This document shows, in pieces, positions 13,988-19,225 of a stretch of DNA of 19,225 nucleotides. Location: positions 1-19,225 of the forward strand of contig PBTU01000129.1 of assembly GCA_002729295.1 (NCBI GenBank), given 5' to 3'. The first letter of the stretch is position 1. Each line of letters begins with the position of its first letter. Origin of the DNA: Verrucomicrobiales bacterium (lineage in GTDB: Bacteria; Verrucomicrobiota; Verrucomicrobiia; Verrucomicrobiales; Akkermansiaceae). The notes below the pieces were generated by a model. It saw only the letters and a program-made list of their open reading frames with translations, was not told where the DNA came from and did not search any database. The translations under genes and the position numbers were made by a program.

Positions 13988-15411
13988 GTTCCGCAGAAGG
14001 TTTCGTGAACGGCCTCCTCGGGACGAGGAGGTGTTTCGAGGTCGGAATACTCCTCTTGTTCGGCAAAGGGATTCTTTAAGGCGTCGACGAGACGATGGAA
14101 AGGTGCGAGGTCTCCTTGGTAGCCTGCCCGGATAGCTTGCTCCACGCGATGGTTTCTTGGAATGAGGATGGGATTGGTTTCACGCATCTTAGAGACGTCG
14201 AGCGATGATTGATTCCAATCGTTGAGCCAGTCCCTGAAGATGACTTTGTCAGGGAATAATTCGGCAAGCGGTTCGCTTGATTCTCCAGCGGCGAATCGGG
14301 TGAGGCGCCGGAAGAAAAGAGTGAAATCGATTTCCTGTTCGGTGAGAAGTTTCAGGCAGCGGTCAATCTCGTCATGCGATGAGGTTTCAGGAAGTCCAAG
14401 TTTTTGAAGGAAGCGTGTTTGATAGTCTTTTTGAAACAGGTCTCCGAAGGCTTTGAGTTCGGTCTCAGCTAGGGTGATGGCTTTGTCTGTATCGGAATCA
14501 ATCAAGGGGAGAAGCGTTTCCGCGAAGCGCATGAGATTCCAGTGAGCAATACTGGCTTGGTTTCCCCAGGCGTAACGCGCATTGCGATCAATCGAACTGA
14601 AGACACATTGCGGATGGAATTTATCCATGAAGGCGCATGGGCCGAAGTCGATGGTTTCCCCCGAAATAGCACAGTTGTCGGTGTTCATGACGCCATGGAT
14701 GAATCCCAAGGACATCCAATGCGCAACAAGTGAGGCCTGTGTTGCGATGACCGCACGAAGTAGCTCGATGGGATTACTAGCTCTAGGATAGTGGCGCTCG
14801 ATGGTATAGTCGGTGAGAATTTGAAGCGCTTCCACATCATTGCGGCTATAGAAGTATTGAAAGGTCCCCACACGAATATGGCTTGCCGCGATTCTTGTGA
14901 AGATTCCTCCGGGTTCTGGTCCGTGCTGACGATGGACGGGTTCCCCGGTCGAAACCGCAGCCAGAGCCCGGGTGGTGGGAACACCAAGGGCCGCCATCGC
15001 TTCGCTCACGATGTATTCCCGGAGAACGGGGCCAAGGGCGGACCTCCCATCACCGCTACGGGAGAAGGGCGTGGGTCCAGATCCCTTGAGCTGTAGATCG
15101 AATCGTTTACCCGATTGATCCAGAAGTTCGCCGATGAGAAGTGCCCGTCCGTCCCCGAGTTGTGGAGAAAAGTTACCGAACTGGTGTCCGGCGTAGGCTT
15201 GCGCTAGAGGATCGGCTCCTTCAGGAGTCGCATTGCCCGAGAGGAACGCAAAACCTCTGGCGGACTTAAGCTCATTCGGATCGAGCGAGAGTTCTTTGGC
15301 CAGAGATGTATTTATTCTGATGACTTTGGGGGCTGGAACTTTTGAGGCCTCCTGTTTGAAATAGAATCTCCGGGGAAGTTGTGCGTAAGTATTGTTAAAG
15401 GGGATTCGCAT
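13984..15411 (-). CDS. selO: SelO family protein adenylyltransferase (YdiU)
   Basis: A pseudokinase-fold enzyme that binds ATP in flipped orientation and transfers AMP to Ser, Thr or Tyr of target proteins, linked to redox stress in other organisms. It has 475 residues, typical for the bacterial form. Seen in order: PLAQAYAGHQFGNFSPQLGDGRA across 68-90, QLKGSGPTPFSRSGDGR at 107-123 (Lys109 for ATP), the active loop HGVMNTDN at 239-246 and the metal-binding DFG at 255-257. The tail ends ETFCGT, with one ordinary Cys near the C-terminus where vertebrate SelO carries selenocysteine; no UGA recoding is needed. The gene is convergent with the sulfatase gene: the two stop codons share bases (13984-13987). 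The 142 bases upstream are shared with the divergent NHL gene. Confidence 0.96.
   Translation of the reverse strand: MRIPFNNTYAQLPRRFYFKQEASKVPAPKVIRINTSLAKELSLDPNELKSARGFAFLSGNATPEGADPLAQAYAGHQFGNFSPQLGDGRALLIGELLDQSGKRFDLQLKGSGPTPFSRSGDGRSALGPVLREYIVSEAMAALGVPTTRALAAVSTGEPVHRQHGPEPGGIFTRIAASHIRVGTFQYFYSRNDVEALQILTDYTIERHYPRASNPIELLRAVIATQASLVAHWMSLGFIHGVMNTDNCAISGETIDFGPCAFMDKFHPQCVFSSIDRNARYAWGNQASIAHWNLMRFAETLLPLIDSDTDKAITLAETELKAFGDLFQKDYQTRFLQKLGLPETSSHDEIDRCLKLLTEQEIDFTLFFRRLTRFAAGESSEPLAELFPDKVIFRDWLNDWNQSSLDVSKMRETNPILIPRNHRVEQAIRAGYQGDLAPFHRLVDALKNPFAEQEEYSDLETPPRPEEAVHETFCGT
14013..14036 (+). terminator. Hairpin after the sulfatase gene, inside the selO 3' end
   Basis: CCTCCTCG-GGA-CGAGGAGG is a perfect 8-bp stem with a 3-base loop, 25 bases after the sulfatase stop codon, followed on the plus strand by TGTTTCG. 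It could end the sulfatase transcript. The T run is weak, and the same bases encode TPPRPEE-type residues near the SelO C-terminus, so it may be a coding accident. Confidence 0.35.
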
Positions 15412-15489
15412 CGGATTGAAGATGCGCCAAGAGGGGAAAAACGCACCATTAATTCTGTATGTTCCGCTTAATTATGGCAACAGACCGCG

Positions 15490-15498
15490 TGATATAAA
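15490..15498 (+). promoter_or_regulatory. Possible extended -10 promoter for the NHL/MBL/dehydrogenase cluster
   Basis: TG-A-TATAAA fits an extended -10 element (TGnTATAAT with one mismatch) about 55 bases before the NHL gene start. No good -35 is seen at 16-18 bases, which extended -10 promoters can tolerate. It lies in the 142-base region between divergent selO and NHL genes. Confidence 0.35.
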
Positions 15499-15553
15499 AT
15501 TCCCACGCGCTTTTTCCTTTCCCTAGTGGTTCTGTCAGACAGCATACCCCCTC

Positions 15554-16573
15554 ATGAAATTTACTTCGATTTGCGCAATTCCATTCGCATTCGCTTCACT
15601 GATATTTGCCCACGAAGGGCACGATCACGCTTCCGGAGTCGGAAATGTCATTACCTCTGCGACGGTGACCGGACCGGAAGGTCATCAGTTTGTTACGGCG
15701 CCGGGATGGGGATCTCTCCCCAAGGGAAAAAATATCGGTCCTCTTCACGGGGATCTGGCAGTGGTGAAATCGGGCAATGTCTATGTCTCTCTGGAGTCCA
15801 AAGCAGGCATTGCGGTATTTGATCAGCATGGAAAGTTTATTAAGACACTCAAACTCGGGCTTCAGCAATTGCACTCTCTCATCGCAATTGAAGAGAACGG
15901 CAAAGAGTTTCTCTGGGGTGCGCAGGTTAAGCAAAACCGCGCCGTGAAAGTCGATCTGGAGGGGGGTATCGTATCGACACTCCCGAACGAAAAGACGGGG
16001 GACCTTGAGGGTGGAATTGGAGGATTGACCGAGGTGTTGGTCGGGCCCAAGGGACACATCTATTTTTTTATGGGCTATGGCTCTAAGAAAATCCACAAGC
16101 TCAAGCCCGACGGCACTCTGGTGAAAACCTACGGAGGGAAAGGGAAGGGCAAAGATCAATTTACAGCCTGTCATGGAGCTGCGATGGATTACCGCTATGA
16201 CGAGCCACGTATTTTGGTTTGCGACCGCGATGGTCGTCGCATGACACACCTCACTCTTGATCTCACTTGGATTGGGATTTACGGTAAGACTCCAATGCGT
16301 CGCCCGGCTGATGTCGACGTGCAAGGTGACTACGCTGCGGTTGGCGAGATTGAAGGACGCGTTATTCTCATGGATAAGGAAGGCAAGGTCGTGGCCGCTC
16401 TTCTTGATAATCCAAACGAAAAACAATGGGCCACCAATGGAGTGCCTGCCCATCAGTTGCATGACAACGCATTCTCCGCTCCCCACGGAATCAAGTGGGG
16501 CCCTCAGGGGCAAATTTACGTTTCCGAATACAGCAAGGTGGGCCGCCTTATCGCGCTCTTACCCAAGAAATAG
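15554..16573 (+). CDS. Secreted NHL-repeat beta-propeller protein
   Basis: A protein of 339 residues. Residues 1-19 (MKFTSICAIPFAFASLIFA) are a signal peptide, so the mature protein starts at HEGHDHA, a His-rich tip that could bind metal. The body is a run of NHL-type blades, each with the G-x-hydrophobic-x-V-x-D/E and G-x-hydrophobic-x(3)-G pattern: LAVVKSGNVYVSLESKAGIAVFDQHGK at about 68-94, EVLVGPKGHIYFF near 160, ILVCDRDGRRM near 220, AAVGEIEGRVILMDKEGKV near 260, and the last blade HGIKWGPQGQIYVSEYSKVGRL near 312-333. Six blades are likely, as in peptidylglycine alpha-hydroxyglycine lyase-like and SMP-30-like propellers. No catalytic set could be named, so it may bind or hydrolyse a substrate outside the cytoplasm. 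It is the first of three genes read together, 15 bases before the next. (Sequence quoted in the third sentence is approximate in placement.). Confidence 0.8.
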   Translation: MKFTSICAIPFAFASLIFAHEGHDHASGVGNVITSATVTGPEGHQFVTAPGWGSLPKGKNIGPLHGDLAVVKSGNVYVSLESKAGIAVFDQHGKFIKTLKLGLQQLHSLIAIEENGKEFLWGAQVKQNRAVKVDLEGGIVSTLPNEKTGDLEGGIGGLTEVLVGPKGHIYFFMGYGSKKIHKLKPDGTLVKTYGGKGKGKDQFTACHGAAMDYRYDEPRILVCDRDGRRMTHLTLDLTWIGIYGKTPMRRPADVDVQGDYAAVGEIEGRVILMDKEGKVVAALLDNPNEKQWATNGVPAHQLHDNAFSAPHGIKWGPQGQIYVSEYSKVGRLIALLPKK

Positions 16574-16588
16574 CTTACTCCAAAAGTC

Positions 16589-17410
16589 ATGATAGAATTA
16601 GAAGACTATTTTGAAGATGTCATCGGCAAGACTCTTCGCGGCACGGGGATGGCTGATGGTGTGTTGTCCTTTCTCACCAATGTCGAGGAAGACGTTATCG
16701 CAAAATTAAAAGACGGTGAATTCGATGAAGCGGCCGTTCGTGCAATTGCTCCTTCACTGGGGCTTGATGCCGATACTCTCGTGGAACTGGCCAATCGTTC
16801 GTGGCGTCCCGAGGAGGTCAATCTCGACGGGCTGACGCAGTTCAATACTGACTTCGACGATGAGATGACGGTGAATGCTTACCTCATCTGGGATGACCAG
16901 ACAAAGGAAGCTGCTCTCTTCGACACGGGTGCCAATGCCGACACCGCTCTTGCTGCGGCGAAGGAGTTGGGTGTCGAAATTAAGACGCTTTTCATTACGC
17001 ACACTCACATCGATCACATCATCGATCGGGAGAAAGTCATCGCGGCAAATCCCGGTGTGCGAGTTCTCGTGAATGGAAAGGAACCCGTCGCTGGAGCCGA
17101 GCGTTTTGCTGCCGGTGATACCTTTTCCATCGGAACACTTCGCGTTTCCACGCGTCTCACTTGGGGGCACTCACCTGCGGGAACGACTTACGTTGTTCAT
17201 GGTCTCGACCGTCCGGTTGCAGTTGTCGGTGATGCTCTTTTTGCCCAATCGATGGGTGGAGGGGTCGTTTCCTTTAAAGATGCGCTTGCTACAAATCGTG
17301 AACAAATTTTTACTCTCGAAGAGCGGACCGTAATCTGTCCCGGGCATGGTCCCATGACTTCCGTGGGGGAAGAAAAAGCCCACAATCCCTTCTTTCCAGA
17401 ATTCAAATAA
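16589..17410 (+). CDS. Metallo-beta-lactamase-fold hydrolase with an N-terminal helical region
   Basis: A cytosolic protein of 273 residues. Residues 1-75 are predicted mostly helical and contain IAPSLGLDADTLVELANRSWRP, which resembles a helix-turn-helix or small helical domain rather than part of the hydrolase. Residues 80-273 are the MBL fold: HTHIDH at 138-143 (H-x-H-x-D-H, two-metal site), GHSPAG at 193-198, GDALF at 214-218 (bridging Asp215) and PGHG at 251-254 (His253). The GHSPG-like motif and PGHG ending resemble glyoxalase II-like hydrolases, so a thioester, lactone or ester substrate is plausible, but none can be named. It sits between the NHL protein (15 bases upstream) and the hydroxyacid dehydrogenase (28 bases downstream), all on one likely transcript. 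The TAGCTTACTCCAAAAGTC leader has no Shine-Dalgarno. Confidence 0.88.
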   Translation: MIELEDYFEDVIGKTLRGTGMADGVLSFLTNVEEDVIAKLKDGEFDEAAVRAIAPSLGLDADTLVELANRSWRPEEVNLDGLTQFNTDFDDEMTVNAYLIWDDQTKEAALFDTGANADTALAAAKELGVEIKTLFITHTHIDHIIDREKVIAANPGVRVLVNGKEPVAGAERFAAGDTFSIGTLRVSTRLTWGHSPAGTTYVVHGLDRPVAVVGDALFAQSMGGGVVSFKDALATNREQIFTLEERTVICPGHGPMTSVGEEKAHNPFFPEFK

Positions 17411-17438
17411 ACAAACCACCTACCTAATAACCGAACAC

Positions 17439-18326
17439 ATGAGTAAAGTAGCATTTGTCGGCGTCGGCCGCATGGGAGCCAATATGGCTCGACATCTTCA
17501 ACTTGATTGCGGACATGACATCACCGCTGTTTATGATGTCAACAAAGAGGCTTCTGCCGAGATCGCCTCAGAGCTGGGAGCAAAGGATTGCACCACTCTT
17601 GCCGAAGTGACCGAAGCAGCGGAGATCATCTTCACTGTCGTCACCAACGATAATGCAATGCGAGCCATCTTCCTTGGTGACGGAGATAATCTCCTCGTTG
17701 ACTCCTCCGGAAAGACCTTCATCAACTGCGCGACTTTATCGCCCGGTATTCACAAAGAGGTCTATGCTGCCGGTAAAGCTGTTGATGCCGACGTTCTCGA
17801 GGGAGCGATGGCTTCTTCAATTTCACAGGCCCGCGAAGGGTCGCTTTTCCTCATGATTGGTGGAGACGAAGGGGTCTTCAATACTCACAAGGAGATTCTC
17901 GACCAACTTTCCGTGAATCTCAGCCTTTGCGGTGAAATTGGCAAAGCCGCCGAAGTGAAGGCTCTCGTTAACATGGTGATGAACATCAATACTGCCGGCC
18001 TCGCAGAAGGTCTTGGTCTCGCCAGTGCCCTGGGAATCGATATCGATCTGATCTGTAAAATCTTCTCACAGACCGGCGCGAATAGTCGTGTTCTTGAGAC
18101 CGATGCGGAAGACATGCGCGACCGTGATCACGAATGCTGGTTCTCTGCTGAACACGCTGCCAAGGATTCCGGGATTGCCCAGGATATAGCCAGTGGTCTT
18201 GGAGTTTCACTTCCAGTTAATGACGCTACCAAAGCCCAGTATGACAAGATGGTATTCGAAGGCCTCGGTGAATTGGACAAGTCCGGCATTGCCGAACTGA
18301 CCTTCCCGGGGCGTCATTCTTCCTAA
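17439..18326 (+). CDS. NAD(P)-dependent beta-hydroxyacid dehydrogenase, 3-hydroxyisobutyrate dehydrogenase family
   Basis: A cytosolic oxidoreductase of 295 residues, the normal length for this family. The N-terminal Rossmann domain opens with GVGRMGANMARHL at 8-20; Asp33 (VYDVNKE) ends the second strand, which favours NAD over NADP. The C-terminal helical domain carries the catalytic Lys174 in GKAAEVKALVNMVMNINTAGLAEGLGLA (168-195) with Asn178, and AAKDSG at 240-245 with the second conserved Lys242. The substrate loop, usually DAPVSGG, reads EGAMASS at 121-127, so the substrate is probably not 3-hydroxyisobutyrate or tartronate semialdehyde. Imine reductases of the same fold were considered, but they lack the catalytic Lys that is kept here. 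Last gene of the cluster; a terminator follows at 18344. The leader (CCTAATAACCGAACAC) has no Shine-Dalgarno. Confidence 0.9.
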   Translation: MSKVAFVGVGRMGANMARHLQLDCGHDITAVYDVNKEASAEIASELGAKDCTTLAEVTEAAEIIFTVVTNDNAMRAIFLGDGDNLLVDSSGKTFINCATLSPGIHKEVYAAGKAVDADVLEGAMASSISQAREGSLFLMIGGDEGVFNTHKEILDQLSVNLSLCGEIGKAAEVKALVNMVMNINTAGLAEGLGLASALGIDIDLICKIFSQTGANSRVLETDAEDMRDRDHECWFSAEHAAKDSGIAQDIASGLGVSLPVNDATKAQYDKMVFEGLGELDKSGIAELTFPGRHSS

Positions 18327-18343
18327 TTGGGAATACTTTCCCG

Positions 18344-18377
18344 AAAAGCCCTCGGTTGATCCCGGGGGCTTTTTCTT
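18344..18377 (+). terminator. Rho-independent terminator of the NHL/MBL/dehydrogenase cluster
   Basis: AAAAGCCCTCGG and CCGGGGGCTTTT pair as a 12-bp stem (one G-T pair) around a 6-base loop, ending in a T-rich tract (TTCTTTTG). It starts 17 bases after the dehydrogenase stop codon. Confidence 0.88.
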
Positions 18378-18392
18378 TTGTGGATTTGCCGG

Positions 18393-18969
18393 TTACTTTA
18401 GATACTTGCTAGAATGTGCGGGTGCTTTGCTCATGCCTTGGTCGAACCAGATTTGTTTCTCAAGGTAGGGATGAGGAGCGTCTTTGATGGTTTTGAGATC
18501 GTTTCGTCGGTCTGGGGTTTGGTGAGTTCCGGGGGTCGGCAGGACGTTTGATCAATTCGCCATTTCAGATTAATGGCACTCCGCCTTGATCCTCCAATTG
18601 GATGACTTCTACCGGATCGAGGTTGTGGAAAAGGCCGAAGTAGTGGTCGAATCCTTGATGCCGTGAGCGGAATTGTTTGTTGAATCCGAGATGCCATTTC
18701 CCGATGCAGGCGGTAGCGTAGTTCTTGGTCTTGAGGAGTCCGGCTCGGGAAGGGCTGCAGATGGGGGCGGCGGCGTAGTAGTCGGTGAAGCGAATCCCTT
18801 CTTTTGCCATTTGATCGATACGAGGTGTCTTGACTGCGGTCGCACCGTAACATCCGAGGTCGTAGTAGCCTTGGTCATCGACGAGAATGAAAATGATATT
18901 GGGTGGCCGTTCGTCTCCGGAGAGCTGGCTGATCAACGAAATGAGAAGAGTGATTTTGAGAAAGCGCAT
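18393..18969 (-). pseudogene. Broken sulfatase gene (internal deletion, stop codon, frameshifts)
   Basis: The frame opens at 18969 with a signal peptide (MRFLKITLLISLISQLSG) and a normal sulfatase start: PNIIFILVDDQGYYDLGCYG, then CSPSRAGLL with the formylglycine Cys. It then jumps directly to KTKNYATACIGKWHLG, skipping the roughly 45-60 residues that in intact enzymes hold the TG-x-Y-x-x-R segment and its active-site Lys/His. After GFDHYFGL... and LEDQGGVPLI a TGA (18565-18567) replaces the expected Arg codon; the same frame continues NGELIKRPADP. A shift at the C5 run moves the expected ELTK-x-x-TDETIS into another frame. A third frame then reads to a stop at 18393-18395 with a tail I do not recognise. 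The 134-residue remnant cannot form a working sulfatase. Neighbouring genes are intact, so decay is local. The left boundary is uncertain. Confidence 0.85.
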
Positions 18970-19074
18970 ATTGTAGATTGCCTGAGAGGAGCCTCGATGG
19001 TTGAAGTGGGTATTTCAATAATTGAGCGGAAAGCCGATGAAAATAGTCAAGTGGGAGTTGCTCGCGGGGAGGAG

Positions 19075-19224
19075 TTAGTCCACGTCTCCTGAACGTGAAT
19101 GACCAGAAGTATTCTTCTTTGGCAGGGATTTCGTATTAGGGGAGGGAATTGCATAATTCAGTTGAAGATAGATGGGCTTGCCGAGTTCCCTCTGATTGCT
19201 AATCTGCTGCCGTGCCAGAGGGGT
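19075..19224 (-). CDS. C-terminal fragment of an unidentified protein entering from the right edge
   Basis: An open minus-strand frame of 49 codons enters from the right edge and stops at 19075-19077. It contains LARQQISNQRELGKPIYLQLN and ends SGHSRSGDVD. Composition and codon use look protein-like, but the stretch is too short to place in a family and could be open by chance. It ends 105 bases before the broken sulfatase gene, in the same direction, so the two may once have formed one unit. Confidence 0.35.
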   Translation of the reverse strand, partial: TPLARQQISNQRELGKPIYLQLNYAIPSPNTKSLPKKNTSGHSRSGDVD

Positions 19225-19225
19225 A

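Noticed and set aside
13984..14010. Selenocysteine at the SelO C-terminus
   Set aside because: The codon near the end is an ordinary Cys (ETFCGT) and the frame closes with TAA; no in-frame UGA.
15596..16513. Minus-strand open frame of 305 residues
   Set aside because: Antisense to the NHL propeller gene, no recognisable motifs or signal.
18673..19092. Plus-strand frame of 139 residues
   Set aside because: Antisense to the sulfatase remnant, whose reading gives clear family motifs.

Overview
The window most resembles a chromosomal segment from a Verrucomicrobiota bacterium, probably a free-living, marine-type polysaccharide degrader. Clues are the formylglycine sulfatases, a eukaryote-like type II glutamine synthetase, a SufT-type Fe-S protein, a small Lys/Ala-rich histone H1-like protein of the 'MGQ-LK-R-KRRRR' kind, and a thioredoxin reductase whose FAD loop carries Cys in place of Pro. 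This is inference from gene content; no rRNA or tRNA gene is present to confirm it. Almost no start codon has a Shine-Dalgarno sequence in front of it.

Layout. Minus strand, 1-4162: 3' part missing of sufT, a secreted alpha/beta-hydrolase-like protein, the eroded and frameshifted end of a polysaccharide-lyase-like gene, glnII with its terminator and a textbook sigma-54 (-24/-12) promoter, and a kinase-like/PP2C phosphatase fusion. Plus strand, 4264-6064: trpD overlapped by a DUF3313-type lipoprotein gene. Minus strand, 6067-7734: an RlmI-type rRNA methyltransferase abutting (TGAATG) a membrane-anchored NTF2-like protein. Plus strand, 7835-13987: the histone-like gene (divergent from rlmI, with its own terminator), ftsH, trxB (terminator), and a secreted sulfatase fused to an SGNH/GDSL esterase. 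Minus strand, 13984-15411: selO, whose stop codon overlaps that of the sulfatase gene. Plus strand, 15554-18326: a three-gene cluster of secreted NHL beta-propeller, metallo-beta-lactamase-fold hydrolase and 3-hydroxyisobutyrate-dehydrogenase-like enzyme, closed by a terminator. Minus strand, to the right edge: a second, broken sulfatase gene and the tail of a possible further gene.

Functional themes. (1) Nitrogen: glnII looks RpoN-controlled and lies next to a putative signalling kinase/phosphatase fusion. (2) Sulfated, acylated polysaccharide use: one intact sulfatase-esterase plus two decayed genes of the same trade suggest turnover of the glycan-degradation repertoire. (3) Housekeeping and protein quality: ftsH, trxB, selO, sufT, rlmI, trpD. 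No CRISPR array, insertion sequence, prophage, tRNA or rRNA was seen. No wholly new multi-gene system stands out; the most interesting items are the two domain fusions, the sigma-54 promoter and the two pseudogenes.
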